From Salinarimonas chemoclinalis (GTDB taxonomy: Bacteria > Pseudomonadota > Alphaproteobacteria > Rhizobiales > Beijerinckiaceae), in the NCBI RefSeq assembly GCF_041514305.1, contig NZ_JBGMWH010000010.1, forward strand, positions 70,510 to 134,509: a stretch of 64,000 nt of DNA. Reading direction: 5' to 3'. The number at the start of each line of letters is the position of its first letter. The first letter of the stretch is position 1. Under the pieces are notes generated by a model. That model was not told the DNA's origin. It worked only from the letters and a program-made list of their open reading frames with translations, and ran no database searches. Both the position numbers and the translations under genes were made by a program. Positions 31,738-40,855 of this stretch are shown here, one piece after another.

Positions 31738-32520
31738 TCACGCCCTCAGCCGCACCGTAACCGGCACGTGGTCGGACGGCTTCTCCTTCGCCCGCTCCTG
31801 CTTGTGGATCGTCACGCCCTCCAGCCGGTCCGCCGCCTGGGGCGAGAGCAGCAGGTGGTCGATGCGGATGCCCTTGTCGCGCTGCCAGGCGCCGGCCTGA
31901 TAGTCCCAGAACGTGTAGCGCCCCGGCGCCTCGTCGCAGGCGCGAAGAGCGTCGGTGAGGCCCAGCGCCATCAGTGCGCGGAACCTGGCGCGGGTCTGCG
32001 GCAGGTAGAGCGCGTCGCCCTCCCAGGCCGCCGGATCGGCGGCGTCGCGCAGCTCCGGGATGACGTTGTAGTCGCCCGCGAGGACGAGCGGCTCCTCGAG
32101 CCGCATCAGCTCGCGCGCATGCGCGATCAGCCGATCCATGAAGGCGAGCTTGTAGGGATACTTCTCGCTGTCGACCGGGTTGCCGTTCGGCAGGTAGATC
32201 GAGGCGACGCGCACGACACCGGACGCGATCGAGATCACGCCCTCGACCCAGCGCGCCTGCTGGTCCTCGGCGTCGCCGGGCAGCGCCTCGCGCACGTCCT
32301 CGATCGGGTGCTTGGAGAGCAGCGCCACGCCGTTGAAGCCCTTCTGCCCCACCGCCGCGACGTTGTAGCCGGCATCCTCGATCTCCGCGCGCGGCAGGTT
32401 GTCGAGCGTCGTCTTGAGCTCCTGCAGGCAGACGACGTCCGGCGCCTCGACGCGCAGGAAGTCGAGGAGATGCCCCTGGCGCTGCCGGATGGAGTTGACG
32501 TTCCAGGTCGTGATGCGCAT
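31738..32520 (-). CDS. xth: exodeoxyribonuclease III
   Basis: 260 residues. It has the AP endonuclease/ExoIII signature: ITTWNVNSIRQR, CLQELKT, GDYNVIPE, and the final IDHLLLS with SDHVPV. The Glu, Asp, Asn and His residues of the metal site are all kept. It repairs abasic sites and degrades DNA 3' ends. The ATG at 32518-32520 is the natural start. Confidence 0.96.
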   Translation of the reverse strand: MRITTWNVNSIRQRQGHLLDFLRVEAPDVVCLQELKTTLDNLPRAEIEDAGYNVAAVGQKGFNGVALLSKHPIEDVREALPGDAEDQQARWVEGVISIASGVVRVASIYLPNGNPVDSEKYPYKLAFMDRLIAHARELMRLEEPLVLAGDYNVIPELRDAADPAAWEGDALYLPQTRARFRALMALGLTDALRACDEAPGRYTFWDYQAGAWQRDKGIRIDHLLLSPQAADRLEGVTIHKQERAKEKPSDHVPVTVRLRA

Positions 32521-32694
32521 CGGGGCCTCGGGTCGGGTCGGGCGGTTGACGGATCGGGCGGGACGCTCGACTTATTCCGTCACGGGTGCGCCATTGGCAA
32601 GGGGCGCGTGCGGGCGCCCATCGACGGATGCGAACTGGCGTGCCGGGTCATGAGTTGCTAGACTGTGTGCCCACAGGGGAGGCTTGCTCACCGC

Positions 32695-33036
32695 ATGGCG
32701 ATCTTCGTCCACGTCGAAACGGGAGATCTGCTCGTCGAGGCATTCGACGAGGGGGTTCCGCTGCCGCTTTTTCGGCACCCGGATGGGACGTGGGAGCCCG
32801 CCGACGTCGGGACGGAAGCTCTTCTGTCCGACTACTTGCCCGCCGTGTGGGCTAACGACACCGACATCCTGGCCGAGGCTCGAAGCGTCTGCGAGCACTT
32901 CATCTCGCTGCTCCCCTCCGACGGCGTGGACGAGATGACGATGTCGCAGATCCGAGATCTGCTCGCTCAGCGGGGAAATCTAACGCTGCATCATCGAGCG
33001 CACGAGAGGCTTCGCACGAATCGGCTCGCGGTTTGA
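32695..33036 (+). CDS. hypothetical protein in an accessory pocket
   Basis: 113 residues, no family recognised. The N-terminus is strand-rich (MAIFVHVETGDLLVEAF), the middle acidic, and the C-terminus helical with HHRAHERLRTNRL. Codon use is less G+C-biased than in neighbouring core genes. AGGGGAGG lies 12 bases before the ATG. It converges on the next gene with 9 bases between the stops. Confidence 0.6.
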   Translation: MAIFVHVETGDLLVEAFDEGVPLPLFRHPDGTWEPADVGTEALLSDYLPAVWANDTDILAEARSVCEHFISLLPSDGVDEMTMSQIRDLLAQRGNLTLHHRAHERLRTNRLAV

Positions 33037-33045
33037 CGACTTCGC

Positions 33046-33810
33046 TCATGCCCAGCTCCATATATGGCCTGAGAGGCTCGTGCCGAGGAGAACGCTCGAC
33101 CCATCGACGCTGTCTTGCAGCTCCATCATCCTCGCACCGAGCGCTTCACTCTCCGGGAACGCCGGGTCCGCAGCGGCGGTCTTCCTGAAGACGGCGTCGT
33201 TGCTCGCGAGGCACAGATCGAGATCGCGTGCGCGCGCTCGGGTCTGCGCCAGGGTGAGTTCGGCTCCCGCGTTGCGCCAGCGCCGGTAGACACCATGGAG
33301 CGCAATGTCGCTCAGCCGGATCTGGTCCTCGTAGGTCATGTAGTGCTCGACCAGCATGCCGGGCGCGATCCGCATGTCGCAGGCGATGACGCGCCAGCCG
33401 TAACGCGTACCGGCGATGAATTTGCCGAAGTCGATCTTCACCGGCGTTGCGACGTCCCCCCGCTCGAACTCGTCGCGGAAGAAATCCAGGACACGGAATG
33501 CGTCCTCGACCGAGCGCAGCCTCGTGCGGAAGCGCACGAAATCGCGCAGATGCGCCAGCGCGAACCACGGGCGCTCGCGCAGGAGCGTCGGACGCGACGC
33601 CTTCTGCTTCGCAGATTCCGGCGACTTCAGGCTGATCTCGCAGGCGAGGCCGGTCTGCGCGCGCAGGCGGGCGCAGAGGTCTTCGAGCAGAGGGTGCGCC
33701 TGCTCCCGCAGCGCGAGCATCGCCGCGAGCGCGCCACGTTGCCGGACGATCTCCGGATCGAGATCGTTGACGATGTCGGCCAGCGGCCTCTCGTCGTCCT
33801 CCGTCCGCAT
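33046..33810 (-). CDS. uncharacterised protein, faintly RelA/SpoT-like
   Basis: 254 residues. The segment ISLKSPESAKQKASRPTL, then FALAHLRDFVRFRTRL and MLVEHYMTYEDQIRLSD, follows the order of the RelA/SpoT nucleotidyltransferase core (RxKSxxS, DLxGxR, ExQIR), but no catalytic residues can be confirmed by eye. It may be a small alarmone synthetase-like toxin or an unrelated enzyme. GGGGGAG precedes the ATG at 33808-33810. Composition suggests an accessory gene. Confidence 0.6.
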   Translation of the reverse strand: MRTEDDERPLADIVNDLDPEIVRQRGALAAMLALREQAHPLLEDLCARLRAQTGLACEISLKSPESAKQKASRPTLLRERPWFALAHLRDFVRFRTRLRSVEDAFRVLDFFRDEFERGDVATPVKIDFGKFIAGTRYGWRVIACDMRIAPGMLVEHYMTYEDQIRLSDIALHGVYRRWRNAGAELTLAQTRARARDLDLCLASNDAVFRKTAAADPAFPESEALGARMMELQDSVDGSSVLLGTSLSGHIWSWA

Positions 33811-33971
33811 CGCGTCTCCCCCGCCCCGTTCAACCAACTTGCTAACCGGCTGCGCGAGCACGTCAAGGCTGCCGGGGCGTCCCTGTGGAGGGCGCGGGCA
33901 TCGACTTCCTCGCCGGGCGGAACCTTGCTACTTTCGTCGCAATCACGATCTCCCGGGGGAGCGACTCGCGC

Positions 33972-34763
33972 ATGGACGAGACCGGCTGGTGCGCCCCGAT
34001 CGACCTCTATTGCGAGCGCGCCGGCGTGGGGTTCTGGGCGGAGCCGGTCAACGCCGTCTCGAACGCGGCCTTCCTCGTCGCCGCCGTCGTCGCGCTGGCA
34101 CTGTGGCGCCGCGCGGCCGGCCGGGACGTCTACGCGCTCGTGCTGATCGCCATCGTCGCGGCCACGGGGATCGGCTCGTTCCTGTTCCACACCTTCGCGA
34201 ACCGCTGGTCGCTCCTCGCCGACGTCGTCCCGATCACGCTGTTCATCTACGGCTTCTTCTTCCTCGCCATGCGGCGCTTCGTGCGGCTCGGCGCGCTCGG
34301 TGCGGGCATCGCGACGGGCCTCTTCCTCCTCGCGAGCGCCGCATTCCCGGCCGCCTGGGGCGCGCTCTTCGGGCCGGAGGCGGACGCCAACGGCTCGGTG
34401 TCCTACTTCCCGGCGGCGCTGGCGCTGATCGGCGTCGGCGGGCTCCTCGTGCTGCGGGCGCGCCGCGCCGAGACCGTGCTCGCCAACCGCAAGAACCGCG
34501 CCTGGGCCGGCGAGGAGGACGAGGACGCGCGCGCCCGCGCCTTCCTCGAAAAGGTCGTCACACCCCACGCGGCCGGAACGGCGCTCCTGCTGGCGGCGGC
34601 GACCTTCGCGCTCTCGCTGGTCTTCCGCTCGGTCGACGTCGCCGTCTGCGGCTGGCTGCCGCTCGGCACGCACTTCCTCTGGCACGTGCTCAACGCGGTC
34701 GTGCTGTTCCTGTGCGTGCGCGCCGCGATCCGAGTGCGGGCCGGGCTCGCGACGGCGGCCTAA
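33972..34763 (+). CDS. ceramidase-family membrane protein
   Basis: 263 residues and about seven membrane helices. The alkaline ceramidase pattern is clear: IDLYCERAGVGFWAEPVNAVSN near the start, FLFHTFANRWSLLADVVPI in the middle and THFLWHVLNA at the end, which supply the Ser, His, Asp and His-x3-His zinc site of the CREST superfamily. The natural substrate in bacteria is unknown. GGGGGAG lies 10 bases before the ATG. The stop overlaps the next convergent stop by 4 bases. Confidence 0.92.
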   Translation: MDETGWCAPIDLYCERAGVGFWAEPVNAVSNAAFLVAAVVALALWRRAAGRDVYALVLIAIVAATGIGSFLFHTFANRWSLLADVVPITLFIYGFFFLAMRRFVRLGALGAGIATGLFLLASAAFPAAWGALFGPEADANGSVSYFPAALALIGVGGLLVLRARRAETVLANRKNRAWAGEEDEDARARAFLEKVVTPHAAGTALLLAAATFALSLVFRSVDVAVCGWLPLGTHFLWHVLNAVVLFLCVRAAIRVRAGLATAA

Positions 34764-35944
34764 GCCGACGGCCGCTCCTCGCGCAGGAACCGCCCGATCC
34801 GCCCGAGCGCCGTCTCGATGGCGCTCTCGGAGGCGGCGTAAGACAAGCGAAGGTAGCCCTCGCCGTACTCCCCGAAGTCCGGCCCGCCGATCGTCGCCAC
34901 GTGCGCGCGCTCGAGCAGGGCGGAGGCCAGCGCCTTCGCGCCCCACCCCGTGTCGCGGATGTTCGGGAAGGCGTAGAAGGCGCCCTGCGGCGTCACGCAG
35001 GAGACGCCCGGCAGCGCGTTCAGGCCCTCCACCACGAGCCGCCGGCGCCGGTCGAAGGCGGCCATCATGGCGTCGACCGCGTCCTGCGGGCCGGTCAGCG
35101 CGGCGATGCCGGCGTGCTGGGTCGCGGCGTTGACACAGGAGAACGAGTTCACGGCGAGCTTGCGCGCCGCCTCGTAGAGCCCGTCGGGCCACACCGACCA
35201 GCCGAGCCGCCAGCCGGTCATCGCGTAGGTCTTCGAGGCCCCGTCGAGATGGATCAGCCGGTCGCGGATCTCCGGGAACGAGAGCAGCGAGACGTGCTCG
35301 GCGCCGTCGTAGGTCATCGAGCCGTAGATCTCGTCGGAGAGGATCACGACGTGGGGGTGCGCCGCGAGCCCCGCCACGAGGGCCTCGATCTCGGCGCGTG
35401 GCGTGACGCCGCCGGTCGGGTTCGCCGGCGAGTTGAGGATGACGAGGCGCGTGCGCGGGCCGATCAGCGCCAGCGTCTCCGCCGCGGAGAACGCGAAGCC
35501 GTTCTCCTCGCGGACCGGGATCGGCACCGGGCGCGCACCGGTGAAGGAGATCATCGAGCGGTAGATCGGAAAGCCCGGGTCCGGGTAGAGGATCTCGGCG
35601 CCGGGCTCGCCCAGCATCAGGATCGCCATGAACATGGTGACCTTGCCGCCGGGCACGACCAGCACGCGATCGGGATCGACCGTGGCGCCCGTGCGCCGGG
35701 CGAGGTCGGCGCAGATCGCCTCGCGCAGGGGAAGAATACCGGTCGCCGGCGTGTAGCCGTGGTGCCCGTCGCGCAGCGCCTTCACACCCGCCTCGACGAC
35801 GTGGTCGGGCGTGGCGAAGTCCGGCTGGCCGATGCCGAGGTTGACCACGTCCGCGCCTGCCTGCGCGAGCGCGGTCGCCCGCGCCAGGACGGCGAAGGCG
35901 TTCTCCTCGCCCAGACGGGAGAAGGCGGAGATCGGGGTCGGCAT
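34760..35944 (-). CDS. class I/II PLP-dependent aminotransferase
   Basis: 394 residues. GIGQPDFATPDHV, ILNSPANPTGG (Asn for PLP), SDEIYGSMTYDG (Asp/Tyr) and the PLP lysine in DGASKTYAMTGWRLGW identify an aspartate/aromatic-type aminotransferase. The substrate cannot be fixed by sequence. The ATG at 35942-35944 has CGGAG 8 bases upstream. Confidence 0.95.
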   Translation of the reverse strand: MPTPISAFSRLGEENAFAVLARATALAQAGADVVNLGIGQPDFATPDHVVEAGVKALRDGHHGYTPATGILPLREAICADLARRTGATVDPDRVLVVPGGKVTMFMAILMLGEPGAEILYPDPGFPIYRSMISFTGARPVPIPVREENGFAFSAAETLALIGPRTRLVILNSPANPTGGVTPRAEIEALVAGLAAHPHVVILSDEIYGSMTYDGAEHVSLLSFPEIRDRLIHLDGASKTYAMTGWRLGWSVWPDGLYEAARKLAVNSFSCVNAATQHAGIAALTGPQDAVDAMMAAFDRRRRLVVEGLNALPGVSCVTPQGAFYAFPNIRDTGWGAKALASALLERAHVATIGGPDFGEYGEGYLRLSYAASESAIETALGRIGRFLREERPSA

Positions 35945-36101
35945 CGTTGCGCTCCGGCGGCGGATGATCGGGGCGCGGATTGTGCGCGGGCGCGCGCCGG
36001 GGTCAAGCGCGGGTGCGATCCGATCGCACGTCCACCCTTCCTTCAGGGCTCGGGCGCCAGGATGGCGCGTACCGACCCGTGTCGCCGCAAGGACCGATCC
36101 C

Positions 36102-36617
36102 ATGGCCCTCACCTCCGCCCTGCCCCATCGCAGCGCGCTCGTCGCCGGCGCGGCCTGGGCGGCGACCTTCGGGCTCGCGCTCGCGCTGGCGCCGCGGCTC
36201 GCGGCCGATCTCGCGGGACCTTCGCCGCGGCTCCTCGCGCTCGCCGGCGCGGGCGCGCTGTTCATCGGCCTCGTCGCTCTCCTCCAGCGCGAGATGGGGC
36301 TCGCCCTGCGCGCGTCCAGCTTCGGCGATCCGCGCCGGCTCGTGACGAGCGGGAGCTTCGCGGTGAGCCGCAACCCGATCTATCTCGCCTTCCTGATCCC
36401 GCTCGCGAGCTTCGCGCTCTGGTCGCCCCTGGCGGCCGGCGCCGGTATCGGGCTCTACCTCGCAGCCATGACGCTCCTCGTGGTGCGACCCGAGGAGCGT
36501 GCGCTGGCCGAGGCCTTCGGGGACGAGTTCGAGGCGTGGGCCCGGCGCACGCCGCGCTGGATCGGCGTGCCTGGTCGCCCGAAACGAGAAATCGGTCGCG
36601 ACGTCGCAGGCGCTTGA
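36102..36617 (+). CDS. isoprenylcysteine methyltransferase-like (PEMT/ICMT) membrane protein
   Basis: 171 residues with four or five hydrophobic helices. The C-terminal block SRNPIYLAFLIPLAS and RPEERALAEAFGDEFEAWARRTPRWI is the SAM-binding signature of the phospholipid/ICMT methyltransferase family. The target is unknown. AAGGA lies 8 bases before the ATG at 36102. Confidence 0.88.
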   Translation: MALTSALPHRSALVAGAAWAATFGLALALAPRLAADLAGPSPRLLALAGAGALFIGLVALLQREMGLALRASSFGDPRRLVTSGSFAVSRNPIYLAFLIPLASFALWSPLAAGAGIGLYLAAMTLLVVRPEERALAEAFGDEFEAWARRTPRWIGVPGRPKREIGRDVAGA

Positions 36618-36674
36618 CACGCGCCGACCCGCGGCGGGAGCATGGCGCGTCGCCTCGCCGAGGGAGACGCGTCG

Positions 36675-36974
36675 ATGACCGGCCTCGCCCGCCCCGTCCG
36701 AAAGCTGCCGCTCCTCTGCGCCGCGGGCCTCGCCCTCGGGGCGCTCGCCGGCCCGGCGGACGCGCAGGAGCCCCCGGCGGTGCGCACCTCCGCCCCCAAC
36801 GGGACACGGCTCGCGCAGCCGCTTCTCGGCCCGCACGCCTGCATGTGCCGCGCCTACGGGCAGGCCTTCGAGCCCGGCGAGCGCGTCTGCCTCTCCGGGC
36901 GGCTCGCGGAATGCACGATCGCGATCAACGTGATGAATTGGCGGCACACCGGGGAGGCCTGCCCGCAGACCTGA
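36675..36974 (+). CDS. small secreted cysteine-rich protein
   Basis: 99 residues. A signal peptide (1-31, ending ADA-QE) is followed by a domain with five Cys: HACMCRAYGQAFEPGERVC, LSGRLAECT, and HTGEAC at the end. No family is recognised; small Cys-rich periplasmic proteins of this type are common in Hyphomicrobiales. The ATG at 36675 follows GGGAGA. The stop lies 7 bases before the convergent patatin stop. Confidence 0.8.
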   Translation: MTGLARPVRKLPLLCAAGLALGALAGPADAQEPPAVRTSAPNGTRLAQPLLGPHACMCRAYGQAFEPGERVCLSGRLAECTIAINVMNWRHTGEACPQT

Positions 36975-36980
36975 CCCCGC

Positions 36981-38138
36981 TCAGCGCGGAAGCTGGCGCT
37001 CGGCCTCGGCCAGGAGCTCTTGGAGGTCGGGCAGCACGCGCCGCGCCGCCTGCGCCCCGAGGTCGATGGCCTCGGCGGCGCGGTGGAACTCGAACAAGCC
37101 GACGGCGCCGAGCTTCGGCGACACCATCAGGTCCGGCGGGTCCCCCGCGAGGCGCGAGCGCGAGATGCGGTCCTGGGTGATGTTGAAGGCATCGATCATC
37201 ACGCTCGCCACGCCCGGCCCGATGCGCGGGCGAGCCGGGCGGTTGCGCACCCGGTCGGCAACGCCCCGCACCGGGCCGAACAGGCCCCAGCGCCGCGGCT
37301 CCCCGATCACCGCCTCGACCAACTCGTCGTCCTCCTCGTCCTCCGGGTGCGGCTCCAGCGACTGGATCGTCGTGCCGCGCAACTTCAAATCGCCGTTGAG
37401 GTTCACGCACACGACGAGATCCGCGCCGAGCGCGCGGGCCGTCGTCACCGGCACCGGGTTGATCAACGCGCCGTCCATCAGCAGGCGTCCGCCGATGCGG
37501 ACCGGGTCGATGATGCCCGGCAGGGCGTAGGAGGCGTTCACCGCCTGGACCAGCGGACCCTTGGTCAGCCAGACCTCGTGGCCGGTACCGAGCTCGGTTG
37601 CGATCGCCGCGAAGGTGCGCGGCAGATCCTCGATGCGCAGGGCCCCGAGATCGACCTCGAGCAGCCGCTTGAGCCGGTGGCCGGCGATGAGCCCCGAGGC
37701 GCCGATGTGGAAGTCGAGGAGGCCGAGCACCCGGCGCTTGGTGAGGCCGCGCGCGAAGGCCTCGACGTCGTCGAGCTTGCCGGCGGCGTAGCAGCCGCCC
37801 ACGACGGCGCCGATCGAGGAGCCGGCGATCACGTCGGGCTCGATGCCGGCCTCCGAGAGCACCCGCAGCACGCCGATGTGCGACCAGCCCCGCGCGGCGC
37901 CGCCGCCGAGCGCGATGCCGATCTTCAGGCGGTTGCGCAAGCCGCGCTGCGGCTTCGCCTCGGGAACGGGCGCGGGCGTGCCGGTCGACGACGTGGAGAC
38001 CGCCCCGGCGGCGGGCGCGGCGGGTGCCGCGGCCGAGGAAGCGACGCCGAGCGCCGTCTCGCCGATGCTTCCGGCCCCGAAGGCTCTCCGCGCCAAATCT
38101 CCCAAAAGCATGCCGCACTCCTCGAGCCCGTCCCGCAT
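36981..38138 (-). CDS. patatin-like phospholipase
   Basis: 385 residues. The oxyanion loop GGGAARGWSHIG, the nucleophile motif GSSIGA (G-x-S-x-G) and the Asp of LMDGALINPVPV form the patatin dyad. An Ala/Pro-rich linker (about 30-60) precedes the domain, and the first 20 residues lack a signal peptide. RssA-like lipid acyl hydrolases are the closest type. The ATG at 38136-38138 has GAGGGAGA upstream. Confidence 0.93.
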   Translation of the reverse strand: MRDGLEECGMLLGDLARRAFGAGSIGETALGVASSAAAPAAPAAGAVSTSSTGTPAPVPEAKPQRGLRNRLKIGIALGGGAARGWSHIGVLRVLSEAGIEPDVIAGSSIGAVVGGCYAAGKLDDVEAFARGLTKRRVLGLLDFHIGASGLIAGHRLKRLLEVDLGALRIEDLPRTFAAIATELGTGHEVWLTKGPLVQAVNASYALPGIIDPVRIGGRLLMDGALINPVPVTTARALGADLVVCVNLNGDLKLRGTTIQSLEPHPEDEEDDELVEAVIGEPRRWGLFGPVRGVADRVRNRPARPRIGPGVASVMIDAFNITQDRISRSRLAGDPPDLMVSPKLGAVGLFEFHRAAEAIDLGAQAARRVLPDLQELLAEAERQLPR

Positions 38139-38236
38139 CGTCTCCCTCGATCGATGAAGGAGACTTGAACAACGCGTCTGCAATGCGGATCGATGCGGCG
38201 GATCGCCCGAAAAGCGTCGCTCGAAGGGCTGCGCCT

Positions 38237-38653
38237 TCACGGCTCCGGAACGGGAACGAGCCGCGGCCCGCCCTCGCCCGGGACGACCCGGCGATAGAAG
38301 CACGCCCGCCGGCCGGTGTGGCAGCAGCCGCCATCGCCCCCCACGCGCACGCGCAGGAGCAGCGCGTCCTGGTCACAGTCGACCCGCATCTCGACGAGCG
38401 TCTGCACCTGCCCCGAGGTCGCCCCCTTGTGCCAGAGCGCCCGGCGCGAGCGCGACCAGTACCAGGCCTCGCCGGTCTCGAGCGTGCGCGCCAGCGCCTC
38501 GGCGTTCATGTGCGCGAGCATCAGGATCTCCCCCGTGTCCGCGTCGACCGCGATCGCGCTGACGAGCCCGTCCGGCCCGAAGCGCGGGGCGAGGATGTCG
38601 CCCTCCTCGAGGGCGTGCTCGTCGGGGGCGGTGGGGAAGGTCGCGTGCGGCAT
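38237..38653 (-). CDS. hisI: phosphoribosyl-AMP cyclohydrolase
   Basis: 138 residues, normal size for a stand-alone HisI. The key motifs are AWYWSRSRRALWHKG, DCDQDALLLRV (metal-binding Asp residues) and GGCCHTGRRACFYR (zinc Cys). It opens the purine ring of PR-AMP in histidine biosynthesis. No other his genes are near. Confidence 0.96.
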   Translation of the reverse strand: MPHATFPTAPDEHALEEGDILAPRFGPDGLVSAIAVDADTGEILMLAHMNAEALARTLETGEAWYWSRSRRALWHKGATSGQVQTLVEMRVDCDQDALLLRVRVGGDGGCCHTGRRACFYRRVVPGEGGPRLVPVPEP

Positions 38654-38837
38654 GGGGGTCGTCCGAGGGTGAGGCGGCCGGCCTCGACGAGGACCGGGCG
38701 CACAGGTGGCGGTGTTCGGACGCTCGCGTCAAGGCCGCGCGCGGGCGCTCGGGCGCATCGAAGGTGCCCGAAGGTTGAAACCGGGCGGCTCGCTTGCGAG
38801 GATGCACGGAGGCGAAGGCGCGGAACGGGAGGCGACC

Positions 38838-39986
38838 GTGGCGGCGACTGGAACCGAGGCATCCGGCGACGCCATCGTCCTGCGGGCGCTTCACCCGGAC
38901 GATCGAGCGGACGTCGCCGCGCTCGCCGCGCGCGCGTTCCCGGCCATGCAGGCGTCGTTCGCGGTGCCGAGCCGAGAGGGTGGCGTCGTAGCCCTCGTCG
39001 AGGGCCGCATCGCCGCGGTCTCGCTCGAGCGGATCATCGTGCTGCCCGGCGGGACGAAGGCGGGGATGATCGCGTGGCTGATGACGGACCCCGAACGACG
39101 CGGCCTCGGGCTGGCGTCGCGCCTGGTGCGCGAGAGCCTGCGGCGCCTGCGCGAGGCCGGATGCACCGCGGTGGTGACGGACGTGGAAGGGTTCAACACC
39201 GCATCGGCGAACGTCTTCCATGGTGCCGGCTTCCGACGCTGGACCCCACGCACGCAGCCGAAGCGCTGGAGCCCTTTCGACGTCGCCTGGCTGTGGCTGC
39301 GCACGGGCGTCGTCCTCGATCCCGGACATTTCCTGTGGATCGCCCATGCGGACGGAGAGGTGCACGACCGCGCGCCCGCCGCGCCGATGCGCGCGCGCGC
39401 CGTCGCCATCCTCCTCAATGCGGCATTCGCTCTGCTCGCTCTCTCGCTCGGCGGCGGCATGCTGCTGCCCGGCGATGCGGGCGTTCCGAGCCCGACGACC
39501 GCGCTCGCGTTCCTCGTCGGCGTCGCCGTGCTCCTCCTCGTCCGCGAGAGCGCCATGCGCGTCGCGTTCGGCCGGGGCGGCGGCGCGCTCGAGTTCCGGG
39601 CCTGGGAGGGAGGCTGGGGGATCACGGCTGCGATCGCGCTGCTGCTGGGGCGTGCCATGCCGATGCCCGGCAACGTCTACCCCGCCGGCGACGGGTGGCG
39701 CACGCGCGACCACGTCGGGCGGCTCGGCCGCGGTGCGGTGGCGAGCGCGCTCGCCCTCGCCGCTCTGGTTCTCGCGGCATCGGCGGCGCGCGGAACCGGC
39801 ATTTCGCCGGGCGTGGACGCGGTCGCGGCCGCGATCGTGTTCGTCGGGAAGCCGCTCCTCGTCTTCGACACGGCGATCGCCGTGGCGCCGTTCGACGGCT
39901 TCAACGCCCGCCGCCTGCGGAATTTCCACACGCCGACTTGGCTCGCCCTCGCGAGCCTCGGCATCGCCGTCTTCGTCTGGGGCTGA
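38838..39986 (+). CDS. GNAT acetyltransferase fused to a membrane domain resembling a dead M50 protease
   Basis: 382 residues. The N-terminal GNAT domain (about 10-150) has the acetyl-CoA loop PERRGLGLASRL and GFNTASANVFHGAGF. The C-terminal half has about five membrane helices. There RESAMRVAFGR (236-246), EFRAW (252-256), GNVYP (278-282) and PFDGFNARR (351 on) line up in order with HExxH, the core helix and NxxPxxxDG of S2P-type M50 proteases, but the zinc-binding His residues are missing. The alignment is my inference. The GTG at 38838 with GGGAGG 5 bases upstream is preferred to an ATG at 38802 without spacing. Confidence 0.75.
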   Translation: MAATGTEASGDAIVLRALHPDDRADVAALAARAFPAMQASFAVPSREGGVVALVEGRIAAVSLERIIVLPGGTKAGMIAWLMTDPERRGLGLASRLVRESLRRLREAGCTAVVTDVEGFNTASANVFHGAGFRRWTPRTQPKRWSPFDVAWLWLRTGVVLDPGHFLWIAHADGEVHDRAPAAPMRARAVAILLNAAFALLALSLGGGMLLPGDAGVPSPTTALAFLVGVAVLLLVRESAMRVAFGRGGGALEFRAWEGGWGITAAIALLLGRAMPMPGNVYPAGDGWRTRDHVGRLGRGAVASALALAALVLAASAARGTGISPGVDAVAAAIVFVGKPLLVFDTAIAVAPFDGFNARRLRNFHTPTWLALASLGIAVFVWG

Positions 39987-39991
39987 GCACA

Positions 39992-40023
39992 CGGCGGGCC
40001 GCGCCGCGAGGCGCGGCCCGCCG
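39992..40023. terminator. hairpin between the GNAT fusion gene and folE
   Basis: A perfect 14-bp stem (39992-40005 with 40010-40023) with a GCGA loop between two convergent genes, 3 bases before the folE stop. No U-run follows, so efficiency is uncertain. Confidence 0.55.
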
Positions 40024-40025
40024 CT

Positions 40026-40664
40026 TCACTTCCCGAGCCGGATCTGCGTGAAGAACCGGGCCTGCTCGGCGGGCTCCTCGCGGAAGAGGCCGGTGAAGAC
40101 CGTCGTCACCGTCGACGCGCCGGCCTTGCGCACGCCACGCATCGACATGCACATGTGCTCGGCCTCGATCAGGATGGCGATGCCCCGCGGGCGCAGCGCG
40201 TCGTCGATGGCGTCGGCGATCTGCTGGGTCATCGTCTCCTGCGTCTGCAGGCGCTTCGCGAAGACGTCGACGACGCGGGCGAGCTTCGAGAGCCCGACCA
40301 CGCCCTTGGACGGGAAGTAGGCGATGTGGGCCGAGCCGTGGAACGGCACCATGTGGTGCTCGCAGTGCGAATGGAACGGGATGTCCCGCACCAGCACCAT
40401 GTCGCCGTAGCCCTCGACGTCCTCGAAGACCTTGGCGAGCACGCCGCCGGCATCCTCCTCGTAGCCGCCGAAGAGCTCGCGATAGGCCTTGGCGACGCGC
40501 TTGGGCGTCTCCTTCAGCCCCTCGCGATCCGGGTCGTCGCCGGCATAGGCGATGAGCGTGCGCACCGCCGCCTCCGCCTCCTCCCGGCTCGGCCTGATGA
40601 TCGTCTTCTCGCCGGCGTCGTGCTCATCCACACGCGCGGACAAGGTCTTAACCACGGCATCCAT
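40026..40664 (-). CDS. folE: GTP cyclohydrolase I
   Basis: 212 residues. The zinc and active-site motifs are HSHCEHHMVPFHGSAHIAY, VGLSKLARVVDVFAKRLQ and AEHMCMSMRGVRKAG. It makes dihydroneopterin triphosphate for folate. The N-terminal 25 residues are disordered. It is divergent from the NifU-like gene, the usual arrangement in many alphaproteobacteria. Confidence 0.97.
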   Translation of the reverse strand: MDAVVKTLSARVDEHDAGEKTIIRPSREEAEAAVRTLIAYAGDDPDREGLKETPKRVAKAYRELFGGYEEDAGGVLAKVFEDVEGYGDMVLVRDIPFHSHCEHHMVPFHGSAHIAYFPSKGVVGLSKLARVVDVFAKRLQTQETMTQQIADAIDDALRPRGIAILIEAEHMCMSMRGVRKAGASTVTTVFTGLFREEPAEQARFFTQIRLGK

Positions 40665-40855
40665 GGTGGCGCCTCCCGCTTCGATTTACGCCCACGCTTA
40701 CGCGCCGGCGCGCGCCCCGGATGGCGCTTCGCGGCACATGGCCGCAGCGAAGGTCGCGCGGCCCGCGCTCGGTCCGACGCGCCGTGTCCCTCGCCCTCCG
40801 AGGCTACACGGCCTATATTGGACCTCGACGGGGAAATTACGAGCCGGACGTTGCC

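Noticed and set aside
38802..38837. ATG at 38802 as start of the GNAT fusion gene
   Set aside because: A purine-rich GCGAGG touches the ATG directly with no spacing, while the GTG at 38838 has GGGAGG at a good distance.
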